Below, piece after piece: positions 1 through 11,521 of a stretch of 64,000 bases of DNA. A program made the position numbers and the translations under genes. The stretch is from Cryptomeria japonica (Eukaryota; Streptophyta; Pinopsida; Cupressales; Cupressaceae): the NCBI RefSeq assembly GCF_030272615.1, contig NC_081410.1, positions 144,123,349-144,187,348 on the forward strand, read 5' to 3'. Numbering within the stretch: the stretch's first letter is position 1; each line of letters starts with the position of its first letter. The notes below the pieces were generated by a model. The model did not search any database, was not told the origin of the DNA, and worked only from the letters and a program-made list of their open reading frames with translations.

Positions 1-713
1 TAATACAAATTACAAGGATAAATAATCACTTGCACATACACATACATATACAACTAGGGTTATTGAATATTACCTTAATGAGATTTGATTAGCTAAACAG
101 GTGACTAAGATTATTTCCCTTAAGTAGAGAAAAGGTTACAGGTTAGGTCAATTGGGATAATATGTTATCTACCACAACCACCATCAGGATTATTTAGACA
201 TGTTCAAACTCATGAAACCAGGTGGAGTCAACTCCCTATACCTACAACCCTACATCACAAATGAACACATATAAAAATATAATATATACAATATGTACAC
301 CCACATTAATGAAGGGGAATCATGAAATCATATGTCTCTCCTAAGAGAGTGATAAGACATCATCCCCTCACACCACAATCAAGAACATACACATAATAAT
401 AAATCAAATCTCAATGCATTTCAAGTATCATAATCAGTCACATCTCATAATCTAACTAAATCTGCTAGTACATGGGTTAGTAATCATGAAATAATATGCA
501 TCACCTAACATAACTTATTCTTAAAGAAACATAATCATAATCCTTTCTTACATGAACATTAACATGGAATATATGTAACTCTAACATCATAAAAAAGTCT
601 CATAAAGATAAACCATCATTAAATGTAGCATCATCAAACCACATATAAATCAAATAAGTCGCCATGACTCCATCCGAATAGACTAAATGTCTAAACATGG
701 ATGGGGTATCACA
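1..713 (-). repeat. E1 3' LTR (partial, cut by window start)
   Basis: On the minus strand the sequence starting at 713 reads TGTGATACCCCATCC, directly after a polypurine tract. That is the expected position and TG start of a 3' LTR. The CA end lies before base 1. AT-rich, no coding frame. It cannot be compared with the 5' LTR, because the visible part of that LTR is the opposite end. Confidence 0.75.
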
Positions 714-728
714 TCCTCCCCCTAGAGT
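714..728 (-). promoter_or_regulatory. E1 polypurine tract (plus-strand DNA primer)
   Basis: Minus strand reads ACTCTAGGGGGAGGA immediately before the TGTGATACC LTR start. This is the expected PPT for second-strand priming in reverse transcription. Confidence 0.7.
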
Positions 729-764
729 TAGGCTTACTCTTGTAAGCCAATAAAAAGAGGGGTA

Positions 765-1133
765 AAAATCTTGCATCTATGAAGCATCCTCTCTAGTGGG
801 TGAGGTATCACCATTAGGGTCTCACTAGACCCTTACTTGCTTTGTGTTGTGTCCCTTAAGGATCGACGTCCGATGCTGCAGAATGTGTATGAGATCCAAA
901 GAAAGCTATATGTCCTTGACCTGCAATTCATTCCAATCCAATACATGTGTCACATCAAGAATATACTATCTAAAAACAAATACATGAAAAACATCATGGA
1001 TGTGGGATAGGCTTGACAACAAGGCAAGACGGTATGCAACAAGTCCTATCCTCTCTAGAATCTCAAAAGGTCTGACAAACCAAGGTGCCAACTTAGAGAC
1101 TTTTCCATAATGGATTGAACTCTTTCTTGGATG
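765..1133 (-). pseudogene. E1 integrase C-terminus and chromodomain-like tail
   Basis: Minus-strand translation gives an integrase C-terminal (GPY/F-type) segment, KLAPWFVRPFEILERIGLVAYRLAL, then HDVFHV, a linker with VLDWNELQVKD, and a tail HILQHRTSILKG followed by QVRV, placed where Del/Tekay chromoviruses carry a chromodomain. The frame has stops after HVFVFR and in the tail. It begins abruptly at 1133, where E2 was inserted. The missing upstream residues, with the integrase motif VGDHVFL, lie at 7885-7920 on the other side of E2, and the frame is continuous if E2 and one 5-bp duplication are ignored. Function in the intact family: integrase target binding and targeting to chromatin. Confidence 0.8.
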
Positions 1134-2222
1134 TGTTGGCAATATGGAGGAATTGGTTATGTATTGCATTGATGTTTTATCATTGATGTCAACACTAGCT
1201 ATTATGGTTGGTTACCGGCAGACAGGTTTTGGTTACTGGTATAGAACTTGTGTTACTGGTAAGGTTTTAAGGTTTTACTAGTAGAGCTTTTACTAAGAAT
1301 CCTTGACAGGATGCATAAGTGGTGTTGGTGTGGCTTCTAGATGGAATTTAGGATGCAGAAGGTGATCCTTGATCATGCCTCAACTGATTGAAGATATCAC
1401 TTTGGTGTGGTGGACCCAGATTAGGTCCAGTGCCTATCTAGGTTATGGACCAGTATCATGTTAACACGTTCTCTACACATTACCAGGATGATTTATGGAT
1501 TGGTTAATGTTGTTTTGGTCTAAAGTTGACATGGCATATCATTCTAATATGGATATATGCAATGATTTTATTGTAATATCTTTTAGGTGGCCGACCTAAT
1601 TGGTTTAGGCCTTAGGGTTTGTATAAATTGATGTAATATCCCATTGTAGATCATGTATCATGTTCATGGAATGAAATATCATATGCGAAGGAGATTTGGT
1701 CGATCATAGGTGATCGAATTGGGTTTATGTAAGAGGTCAAAGGCCTTTGGTATTGAGCTTAATTGGGACTATAATCAGGAATGGTAGATGCTATCACTAC
1801 CAGTTCATTCTTCTGGATTGTTGTCCAATTATCTTGAGGTGGTTATAACCTCTTTGTAGTCAGTGAGAATCCTTTTTAATGAGCAATACGCTCTAGGCAG
1901 TGTGTCTTCCGGCATGTGCAAGCCCCTTATTGTATCACATACTTTCTGTAGAAGTATCATCTGATTGTGGGTAGGCTTCCCACCGTGGTTTTTCCCTTTA
2001 CCAAGTTTTCCATATACAAATCATGGTGTTATGTGGTATGGTTGCATTGTGTTAATTCTCTATTTCATTCTTAAGTTTTATTGCTTACCGGTATTTGTTT
2101 CTGCTATTCCACTATTCAATGTTTATGTGCTCCGATTAAAGGTTATAAAGTGGTTTGATTAATATAATCTGTTGACAACTAATTCACCCCCCCCTCTCAG
2201 TTGTCCACCAACTATCCTAACA
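1134..2222 (+). repeat. E2 5' LTR (1,089 bp)
   Basis: Starts TGTTGGCAAT and ends TCCTAACA; near-identical in layout to 6794-7884. Contains a TATA-like TATAAAT at 1622-1628. Near its end is a hairpin: stem 2174-2182 with 2197-2205 around a C-rich loop. Internal sequence starts at 2223 with ATGGGCATTAGATG, which only loosely resembles the tRNA-iMet primer site. Confidence 0.92.
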
Positions 2223-2280
2223 ATGGGCATTAGATGTTTGGTCCCCTTTTGCAAAATCTTAACCATTTGAGGTAGATCCT

Positions 2281-3400
2281 ATGGCAACTAACCCTTCAAA
2301 TCCACCGGCAACTATTTTTAGAAGAGAAATCCCTAAGCTTGATGGAACAAATTATGGGATATGGAAAATCTGAAAGGAGACTCATCTTAGATGTCTTGGC
2401 AAGGATATTTGGGAGATCACTGAGAAAGGATATACACCTTATGATCCGACATCTGGAAATCATGCTCCTGTAGACTTGGACAAGAATATTGGAAATGATT
2501 GCAGAGCTAGAGAAGCCCTCATGTGTGCACTTACTGATCAGCAAATCATGGGATTAACTGATAAATCATCTACAAAGGTTATGTGGCATAAATTGCAAAC
2601 TCTGAATGAAGGTGATCCTACTATCAAAATTTCTAAACTTGATAGTTACCAAGTCAGATATGAGAACTTGAAGATGGAAGATAATAAAAGAATTGCTACA
2701 TTTATGGAAATAGTAAATGAGATTGTCATGGGAATTCAATGTTGTGGAGGATCTCTGAGTGAAGATGAAATAGTTTCTAAAGTATTGAGAGCCCCTCCAC
2801 TGGCTTACAAGATGAAGGTGACCGCAATTAATGAATTGAGAACAATGGCAAACACTTCAGTTAACAAAGACATTATGGTTGAGAAATTATCTGCTTTTGA
2901 GCTTGAAAAATTTGGACGCTTTGGAGCTGCAAAGTCTAAACCTGCTTTTCATACATCATCATCTACCAAAAAAAGTGATTGGAAAGCCCTATATGAAAAA
3001 GAATTGGAAGGTATGAGGAAAGAGGATGAATAATTTGAGCAACTTGAAGCCTTATTTGCTAGAAGAGTACCCAAAGGACCGGCAGGAAGTAAGTATGAAG
3101 GAAAAGAACCTTTTAAATGTTTTGCATGTAATAAGATTGGTCATTTTGCATCTAGATGTCCTAAGAGGAATGCAAGATTTGAAGAAAGAGTTAAGAAATC
3201 ATTTAAGCCTAATCAGAACAGATATAGATTCAAGAAAAACAAACCATGTTGCATAGTGGATGAGGAAGGATTAAGTGATGACTCTGAGGATGAACCGACT
3301 GGAAACTCTGCTAGTGCATCCGATAATGGAAAGGAATGGGTGTTCTATGCCTTAAAAGAAGATGAATCGGAACTGGTTGTCAAGAATGAAGAAAAGGCCC
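2281..3400 (+). pseudogene. E2 gag with zinc knuckle (broken)
   Basis: The chosen start is ATG at 2281 (MATNPSNPPATIFRREIPKL), which opens a copia-type gag (UBN2/gag-polypeptide family), with KLDGTNYGIW and VMWHKLQTLNEGD as family-like motifs. A CCHC nucleocapsid knuckle, CFACNKIGHFASRC, lies at about 3117-3158. Stops in frame at 2371 (TGA, after YGIWKI) and 3031 (TAA). The frame then runs unbroken into the protease. Gag would form the particle and bind element RNA. The acidic stretch after the knuckle (GLSDDSEDEP) is typical of the linker before the protease. Confidence 0.88.
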
Positions 3401-4726
3401 TGGCAAAAAAAGTTGAAGACAAGGATGAATGGGTTATTGATAGTGAATGCTTACATCATATGACTGGAGATAAAAGAAAAAATTTGTCCCTGCAAGAATA
3501 CAATGGCGGTCAAGTTAGATTTGGAGATGAAAAAACATGTATGATAAAAGATAAAGGTATCATTTCTTTGGATGGAAAGCATAATACTGATAATGTCTAT
3601 TATGTAGAAGGTTTAAAGCATAGTATTTTAAGTGTTGGTCAATTGGTGGACAAGGAATTCCAACTTCAGTTCAAAGATAGAAAATGCAAAATCATTAACA
3701 AAAATGGTTTGGAGATTGCAACCAGTACTCAGATTGGAGGTAATATCTTTCACTTGAACACTGGTAATAAGACATGTTTTATTTCTCATATTGATAAGAT
3801 TTGGTTATGGCATAAGAGGTTGTGGCATGTTACTTTTGATTGTATTGTTAAGATGAGTTCAACAAAGGAAGTTAGAGATATACCTAAGATTATAAAGCCT
3901 CATAATCCGGTATGTAAGGAATGTTAATTGGGAAAGAAAGTTATAAATTCTTTTAACATCATACATGATAAATCTAATGATGTGCTTGATTTGATTCATA
4001 CTGACTTATGTGGTCCAGCAAGGACTAGAAGCTTTCAAGGTGATAGATACTTTATGTTGATAATTGATGATTATTCTAGAATGATGTGGGCGACTTTTCT
4101 AATGGAGAAGTCTAAAGCCTTTAAGAAATTCAAGATCTTCAAAGAAAACGTGGAAATAGAAACTAGATTGAAAATAAAATGTCTGAGATCAGATCAAGGT
4201 AGTGAGTTCACTTCTCATGAATTTAACTATTATTGTGAGACAAATGGAATTAGGAGATAGTTATCTGCACCCTAGACTCCTCAGCAGAATGGAGTAGTGG
4301 AAAGGAAAAATAGAACCATTTTGGATGCAGCAAGATCCATGATGATGGAAGCCAAATTGCCTCACATCTACTGGAGAGAAGCAGTGAGTACAATAGTTTA
4401 CACATTTAACAGAGTTCAAATCAAAGGTGAAACTGGTAAGACTCTTTATGAATTATGGTTTGGACATACACCTACTATTAAATATTTCAAAATTTTTGGA
4501 AGTAAATTTTATATCAAAAGGGATGATTCAATTGGAAAGTTTGATCCTAGATATGATGAAGGGATATTTCTTGGATATTGAATTCAAAGCAAATCATATA
4601 GATGTTATAACAAAAGATTGAAGAAAATTGTGGAGAACACAAATGTGAAAGTGGATGAGAAATACAAAAATCAATCTATATAACATGACAAGGAACCAAC
4701 AGTGGAAATGATCATAACTAACCGGA
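3401..4726 (+). pseudogene. E2 protease and integrase (broken)
   Basis: The protease motif reads VIDSECLHHMTGD; copia elements normally have D-S-G here, so the catalytic triplet is changed to D-S-E. GAG_pre-integrase zinc region: HKRLWH...VCKEC. Integrase core shows DLCGP, then IIDDYSR (first Asp region), LRSDQGSEF (second Asp) and TPQQNGVVERKNRT (Glu), so the D,D,E residues are still visible. Stops: TAA 3925, TAG 4258, TAG 4273, TGA 4579, TAA 4681. The frame shifts just before 4728. Role in the family: polyprotein cleavage and insertion of cDNA into host DNA. Confidence 0.88.
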
Positions 4727-4727
4727 A

Positions 4728-6476
4728 ATGCCTCAACTGGTACAAAACACTGAGACAGTTACACTGGCACAATCAGAAAATTCAACTGTGATTGATGATG
4801 AGAATAGTGAACCTAAAGTTCAGAAGACACCAAGGCATGTAAGGTTAAATCATTCTAAAGATAAAATCATTGGAGATAGGAACAAAGGAGTTACGACAAG
4901 AAGATTGGAAAATGAAGAGGTATATCTTATTTCTCAAATTGAACCGGCATCTGTTATTGAAGCTTGTAAAGATAAACATTGGTTAAAGGCTATGGAAGAT
5001 GAATTAGATTAAATAGAGAATAATGAGACTTGGAATTTAGTTCCCCGACCTAAAAAAAAGAATGTTATTGGAACTAAATGGGTTTTTAGAAATAAACTAA
5101 ATGAGGATGGTCAAGTTGTAAGAAACAAGGCTAGACTAGTTTTTAAAGGATATTCTCAAATGGAAGGAATTTATTATAGTGAGACGTTTGCACTTGAAGC
5201 TAGAATTGAAGTTGTTAGACTATTTCTTGCCTATGCAGCTTATAAGAACTATAAGGTCTATCAAATGGATGTTAAATGTGCATTTCTTAATGGAGAAGTT
5301 GAAGAAGAGGTATACATTGAGCAGCCTGATGGATTTTCACTGATAGATGACAAAGATATGGTTTGCAAGTTATGGAAAGCATTATATGGATTGAAACAAG
5401 CTCCTAGAGCTTGGTATGAAAGGTTGGATAAATATCTTTTGAGGCTTGGTTTTACTAAAGGTAGTGCTGATAGTAATTTATATTATAAGATCACTGATGA
5501 TGATATTGTGATTATTGAAGTATTTGTTGATGATATCATTTTTGGAGGTGAAGATAAATTATGCATGGAATTCTCTAATAATATGAAGAATGAATTTGAA
5601 ATGTCCATGATTGGTGAGATGATATTTTTCTTAGGTTTGCAGATTACTCAAACTGACAAAGGCATTTTTATCTATCAAACTAAGTATCTAAGGGAATTGT
5701 TGAAGAATTTTGGTATGGATAATTCCAAACTGGTAAGTACTCCTATCTTGACAAGTGAGAAATTATCTATCAAAGACACATCTGCACTAGTAAATTCGAC
5801 AAGTTATAAGTCTATGATTGGTGGCTTGCTATATCTAACTCAGACTAGACTTGATATTATTAATGCAGTAAGTATTGTTTCAAGATATCAAAGTAATCCT
5901 AAATAAAATCATGAATGTGCAGTAAAGAGGATATTTCGGTATTTAAAAGGAACAATAGAATATGGCTTATGGTATCCTAGAGATAAAAACTTCACTTTAT
6001 GTGCATATAAAAATTTAGATTGGGTAGGAGATACTAATGAAAGGAAGAGAACTTCTAGTGGAGAATTCTTTCTTGGAAAGAAATTGGTTTCATGGATCAA
6101 CAAAAAATAGTCATGCATTTCTTTATCTACTGCAGAAGCTGAATATGTTGCAGCAACAACTAATTGCACTCAAGTCTTGTGGATGAAGCAAATGTTGAAG
6201 GATATCAAGGTAAATTGTAGTGAACCAGTAGTTATCTATTGTGATAACTTTACAGCTATTGACATGTCTAAGAATCCAGTATTTCACTCTAAGACTAAGC
6301 ACATATCAATGAAATATAACTTTCTGAAGGACAAAGTGGAAGAAAAGGAAGTCAAATTAGTTTATGTGAACACTAAAGAATAGATTGCAGATATATTCAC
6401 TAAACCACTATCTAAGGAATCATTTGAGTATTTGAGAGATAGGTTAGGGATATCTACCCCTCCAGAAGAAACTTAA
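4728..6476 (+). pseudogene. E2 reverse transcriptase and RNase H (broken)
   Basis: RT core: [47 protein letters not shown] and the active site FVDDIIFGG at about 5523-5550. RNase H: SLSTAEAEYVAA and the C-terminal hallmark IADIFTKPL, ending at TAA 6474-6476. In-frame stops: TAA 5010, TAA 5904, TAG 6108, TAG 6381. Several sit where the family has Gln (for example NPK*NHE, INKK*SC, NTKE*IAD), which points to C-to-T decay. All catalytic landmarks are legible, so the element was once autonomous. Confidence 0.9.
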
Positions 6477-6793
6477 TTAATGGAGTAGACCATCAGCTTT
6501 ATCCTTTGCTCTGGGTTGATGTAGTGGTGTTACTACTTAGGAGGAGTAGTTAGCTTTGAGATTCACAAAATTTTTATATCTATGTCATGTCTTTGGCATT
6601 GATGTCAAAGGGGGAGAGTTATATGTGAAAAATTTATATCAGTTTCAGATTGGACTGCACTCCTCAGGGGGAGTTGCTCGGATTTTTCAGCTTTTCATTG
6701 TTATATCTTCTATGAGAAATGTTTGGCACTTCTTGGCACTTAGATATTTCCTTTTTCACATCTAGTGTTTCCATCAATACCAAAGGGGGAGAT
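6477..6793 (+). promoter_or_regulatory. E2 3' untranslated region with repeated polypurine tracts
   Basis: Three purine blocks follow the pol stop: GTCAAAGGGGGAGAG near 6605, CAGGGGGAG near 6666 and CAAAGGGGGAGAT at 6781-6793, the last abutting the 3' LTR. Several PPT-like copies between pol and LTR are a known trait of Sireviruses. The final copy is the likely functional PPT. Confidence 0.8.
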
Positions 6794-7884
6794 TGTTGGC
6801 AATATGGAGGAATCTATTATGTGTTGCATTGATGTTTTGTCATTGATGTCAACACTAGTTGTTATGTTTGGTTACTGGTAGACAGGTTTTGGTTACCAAT
6901 AGAAGAACTTGTGTTACCGGTAAGGGTTTGCGGTTTTACTGGTAGAGCTTTTACTGAAAATCCTTGACAAGATGCATAAGTGGTGTTGGTGGGGCTTCTA
7001 GATGGAATCTAGGATACAAAAGGTGATCCTTGATCATGCCTCGACTAATTGAAGACATCACTTTGGCATGGTGGACCCAGATTAGGTCTAGTGCCTATCT
7101 ATTTTATGGACCAGTATCATGTTAACGTGTTATCTACATGTTACCAGGATGATTTATGGATTGGTTAATGTTGTTTTGGTCTAAAGCCAACATGGCATAT
7201 CATTGTAATATGGATATATGTAATGATCTTATTGTAATATCTTTTAGGTGGCCGACCTAATTGGTTTGGGCCTTAGGGTTTGTATAAATTGATGTAATAT
7301 CTCATTGTAGATCGTGTATCATGGTGATGGAATGAAATATCATATGCAAAGGAGATCTGTTCGATCATAGGTGATCAAATTGGGTTTATGAAAGAGGTCA
7401 AAGGCCTTCAGTATTGAGCTTAACCAGGACTGTAATCAGGCATGGTAGATGCTATCACTGGCAGTTCATTCTTCTAGATTATTGTCCAATTATCTTGAGG
7501 TGGTTATAACCTCTCTGTAGTTAGTGAGACTCCTTTCTAATGAGTAGTACGCTCTAGACAGTGTGCCTTTCTGCATGTGCAGGCCCCCTATTGTATCATA
7601 TATTTTTTGCAGAAGTATCATCTGACTATGGGTAGGCTTCCCACCATGGTTTTCTCTTTACCAAGTTTTCCATGTACAAATCATGGTGTTATGTGGTATG
7701 GTTGCATTGTGTTAATTCTTTGTTTCATTCTTAAGTGTTATTTCTTACCGATATCTGTTTCTGCTATTCTGGTATTCAATGTTTATGTGCTTCAGTTAAA
7801 GGTTATAAAGTGGTTTGATTAATATAATCTATTGACAACTAATTCAACCCCCCCCCTCTTAGTTGTCCACTAATTATCCTAATA
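6794..7884 (+). repeat. E2 3' LTR (1,091 bp)
   Basis: Starts TGTTGGCAATATGG right after the PPT and ends TCCTAATA (CA end mutated to TA). It has the same C-rich-loop hairpin, here with a perfect 9-bp stem, 7834-7842 with 7859-7867. Confidence 0.92.
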
Positions 7885-8830
7885 GGACATACTCTCAAGA
7901 AAACATGATCTCCAACAAAAAAGTTGATGATCCACCCTACGAGCATCAACATAGCTCTTTTGCCTATCTTGAGCTACCACCAAATTATTGTGAATATGCT
8001 CAACCTTCTACTTCATCTCCTAAAGCATCTCCAGACCCAACTACACCCTATCCTCTAACTGATACCAACCCAAAGGAGTATGGAAAGTTTGACCATACAA
8101 TTCCTAAAAAGGAGATGTACCAATGAACCTATGATACCCATTATAATAGGTAAACTCCATGAGATACAAGTAGTCCTCCCATCAAGATTTTTGATCCATA
8201 ACATACATGTGCAACATATCCTTTAAAACATATTAACCCTCTCCATCTAACCATCAGTCTCAAGGTGATATGTTGAACTAAATTCAACTAAGCCCTTAAA
8301 GCATGTTGTAGAGATCTCCATAAGTCTTATGTGAAGATAGGATCTTGATCTGAGACGATCCTATGAGGGATGCCATGCAAGCAAACAATATCCTCCATAA
8401 AAACTCTAGCCACCACCGTAGCTGTGTAAGATGACCGAATAGGGGAGAAGTGAGAAACCTTGGTCAATCTATCTATAGTGACCATGATAGCATAGTGACA
8501 ATGAGAGGAAACTGGAAAACCCACTATGAAATCCATACAAATAATGTCTCATTTCCACTCCAAAACTAAATTGGGTTGCAAGAGCCCTGCAAGATGTTGA
8601 TGCCTAGCCTTCACATGTTGGCACTCCAAACACCTCGATGCAAAATAAATGATACCATGCTTTATCCCTGACCATTGATATAGTTGATGAATATCTACAT
8701 ACATCTTCTTGACACCATCTTCTTGATGCCAGGGTGTGTCGAGTAAGGTGTACGATGAGCCTTTGACAAAATAAAAGTGTGGTCCATCCAAAGGTGGAAC
8801 ATAAATCTACACAAGATGTCAAAGAAGACC
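7885..8830 (-). pseudogene. E1 integrase (zinc finger and core), broken
   Basis: Minus-strand reading: the zinc-binding part is GVKKMYVDIHQLYQWSGIK followed by CLECQHVKARHQHLAGLLQP (8791-8570). The core is MDFIVGFP with the first Asp (8536) and IVSDQDPIF with the second Asp (8345-8327). Beyond, TDG (HPQTDG equivalent) and LMEFTYYNGYHRFIG (8160-8110) match the gypsy core end, after shifts and stops. It joins the RNase H region upstream and, across E2, the C-terminal piece at 1133. Catalytic sites are legible but the frame is not open. Confidence 0.85.
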
Positions 8831-9651
8831 ATCTGACTGAAGAACATAACCAGAAAATCTACCCTCCAATGGACTTAGAGCCTCTACCTCAACTCTAACC
8901 TCTTGATACCATGTATCACGCAAAAGTGCCTCAAGAATCTAACCCATCAAATCCACACTAAGGGTCATCACTAAAATCTCATGTCACCTCTGACTTAAAG
9001 GATATCCCATCACATTCTCCATTCCCTAAATATACCTAAAATTGAAGTCATATTCACAAAGAAACTCCATCCATCGATGGTACTAAGCATTCAAGTTCAA
9101 TTGAGTGAAAATGTACTGCAAACTATAGTGATCACTATGCAACTCGAATTGATACCCCAAAAGAAAGTGTTGCCATCTCACCAAAGAAAGGACCATTGTT
9201 GCCAACTCTGAACCATGAGTAGGATAGTTCAACTCATGATCCTTGAGTTTGTGAGACTTATAAGCAATCACGTGACCATTCTTCATAAGCACTCCTCCTA
9301 ATCCCTCCAAAGAAGCATCTATATACACCTCAAAGTCTCTATATGGATCAAGAACTACCAAAATACATGCACTCACACTGCTCTATCCACACAAATTTCT
9401 TCCCTTTTCTCTGAAGGGAAGTAATATGGTGAGCTATCCAAGAGAAACCCTGAACAAAATGGAAATAATAACCAACCAACCAACCTCATAAAACTCTAAA
9501 CCTCTAAAATATTTGTCGGTGCTAACCAATCCACAATGACTTGGATCTTAGAGGGATCCACTACAATACCCTCTCCTAAAATCATATGCCCAAGGTACTT
9601 CACCTAAATCCGGTTTAAAACTTGCACTTAGCCAAATTGGTATAGAGTTTA
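8831..9651 (-). pseudogene. E1 RT connection and RNase H, broken
   Basis: Minus-strand reading begins at 9651 with LYTNLAKCKF, the end of the RT palm/thumb region, cut by the E3 insertion. RNase H (9376-9083) follows: DPYRDFEVYIDASLEGLGGVL with the first Asp, SELATMVLSLVRWQHFLLG with Glu and HSDHYSLQYIF with the next Asp. A tether segment (HEILVMTLSVDL, DTWYQEVRVE) then leads to the integrase zinc finger. Several stops. Upstream residues resume at 24485 on the far side of E3. Confidence 0.85.
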
Positions 9652-10865
9652 TGTAGTGTCATAAAATTGTGACCCCTACAATTTTAACCACATTTGGGGT
9701 CCTCACCTTGGTGACAACATCTCCTTCCTTAATCGAGACCTACTTCTGCATTTCTAACCCTTCTCCCTTCCTCCTTTATGTCTTTTGGCTACTCTGTATC
9801 TTGTCTGGGGCCCAAAATAGGGTAGAAAATGGGTGTGGTGCTCCTTTCCCCCCTAGGACAGTGGTGTGGCACCCCTATCCCAACCTCCTAGGGTGGTCCT
9901 ATTTGTGGATTACCCAATCTCCTATGCACTTCTTGTCGTTGGGGTTTATTATTCTGCTTTGTCGGCCTTTGGTGGTTGAAATTTAATCCTTGAGGTATGT
10001 ATAAAAGGGAATTCAATACCTTCATTCAAGGAAGGACAGAGGACAGATGAAAGAAGATAAGAGATAGAGAGCATAGGGAGAAGATACAAGATTTCAAGGT
10101 CATTATCAAGCATTCAAGCAATCAAGTCTTCTTCATTCATCCATTGGAGAAACGGTACAATATTCATTTGCAAGAATGTGTGTGTGTTAGGGTTTTATTT
10201 TGTTACATGTCATTTCATACAATATTTGTGGTTACATTCAAGAAGCAAAGTAATCATCACCAACAAGTGGCAGATCTACAAGGTATATATCTCCATTGTT
10301 TACATTCAAGCATTTGCAATTACTTTCTTTCTAGGTTGATTCCTCAACCGGGGTTTGACTAAGGAAAACCCCTATCCACAACCCCCCTTTCTTCTCTTTT
10401 ATGTGTGTAGGTTGCAAGTGTGTAGCTGTAATTGCGGGTTTGGGCTTCATTTACGAAGACAGAAGAACCCTTTTTGTTTCACAGATTTTGTGGCGGACCA
10501 TTTTCATTCCCGCCACGGTCTTGACAACTTTTCTCCAAATTTGTAGGGAAGATCTATGTCATTTTAATTAGCTCAGATCCAAATTTACAGGGCGATCCTG
10601 AATTGGTAGCACCTCATTTCACTCATTTCCTCTATCTTTTCCACATAGTCAACAAGTCAACTTTCTCATTTACAAAAGAGGGTAAATCATACTTCAACCA
10701 CTTGCAATCCACTTAGTATTTAGATCCTTGTCTCTCTTGGATTTGGATCTAGTGGATTCAACCCCTCTTTTGAATGTAAAGTTCCTCCCAAGTGAAAACC
10801 ATCCTAGTGGCTTCCTTTATCTCTCCTAGGTGAGGAGTCACTAGGATCTAATTTTTCACTTTAAA
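9652..10865 (+). repeat. E3 5' LTR
   Basis: Starts TGTAGTGTCATAAAATTGTG and matches 23242-24484 throughout, apart from a ~30-bp extra GC-rich unit in the 3' copy. Contains TATAAAAGG at 10000-10008. An inverted repeat lies at 10669-10682 with 10763-10780. The sequence after it, TTTTGGTGAGCCCGATG, is probably the primer site, but I do not recognise the tRNA. Confidence 0.9.
10000..10008 (+). promoter_or_regulatory. TATA box of the E3 5' LTR
   Basis: TATAAAAGG inside the LTR, repeated at 23620-23628 in the 3' LTR. Its position in the middle third fits a Pol II promoter at the U3/R border. Not tested. Confidence 0.55.
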
Positions 10866-11521
10866 TTTTGGTGAGCCCGATGTCTTACACATTAACTTTG
10901 ATTTCTCATTCTTAGATCTAATTAATTGCAATTTGAATTTCAAATTTTTATTGTCAAGTTTGATCTATTTGCAAATTTTAGAGGTTAATTGCATAAAAAC
11001 CATAATTTTTCATTTTGAGAAAATTAAGCTTGTGAGGTGTAAAATTTTAATTGCTTGTTTCAGATCTGATTTCTATTTCAAAATTGCAATTCAAATCTGT
11101 CTCTTTATTCTGAAAATTCAATGGTTAAATCATAAAACCCCAATTTTTAAGATCTTTTCAATCTCGACCTTTGACTGTAATTTTGACCGACCTAGACATC
11201 TCCAAATATGCTTTTTTTTTGGATTCCACATTAAAATCATAATCTCTATCATCCCTGAAAATTTTGAAAAAAGTTGGTCAGATCGTGAGCATTCCCGCCA
11301 CAGTCCTCGGTGATTTACCTGAAATTTTGAGAGGTGGAATTCACTTTATTTTTCTGCTCATATCTAGACAATCAGCATACTTTATCAATTTTAACACTCT
11401 CTAAGGTCGACTGCAAATTCAAATTTCATCAAATTCAAATCTTAAAATTAATTTTCATAAAAAGATCCTAATTTTAGATCTGCTTTTCCAGTAAATTTAG
11501 ATTTCAATTAAGAGACTTTTA
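10866..11521 (+). other. E3 untranslated leader
   Basis: AT-rich sequence with no convincing frame. Contains TTTTGGTGAGCCC at the LTR border and, at about 11220-11335, a module (CATCCCTGAAAATTTTGAAA, then a GC-rich block and GAAATTTTGAGAGG) that is also present twice in the leader of E4. Confidence 0.6.

Larger units (their letters stand above)
1134..7884 (+). mobile_element. E2: Ty1/copia element, Sirevirus-like, full length but dead
   Basis: Two LTRs (1134-2222 and 6794-7884) start TGTTGGCAATATGG and flank a gag-pol frame in copia order: gag, zinc knuckle, protease, integrase, RT, RNase H. Target-site duplication is ggatg (1129-1133) against ggaca (7885-7889), diverged at two positions; its identity is supported because the E1 integrase frame reads through when one copy is removed. 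Multiple PPT-like CAAAGGGGGAG blocks after the coding region resemble Sireviruses. The coding frame has about eleven stops and one frameshift. Confidence 0.93.

Noticed and set aside
7863-8126. Plus-strand 87-codon frame after E2
   Set aside because: Begins inside the E2 LTR and runs antisense to the E1 integrase; no conserved motif.
10866-10885. Assigning the E3/E4/E8/E11 primer site to a named tRNA
   Set aside because: The shared TTTGGTGAACCC-type core is clear, but I cannot match it securely to a tRNA 3' end without a tRNA set.
10933-11313. 126-codon frame in the E3 leader
   Set aside because: Phe/Ile-rich translation of AT-rich leader sequence; the same leader in E4 has no matching frame.
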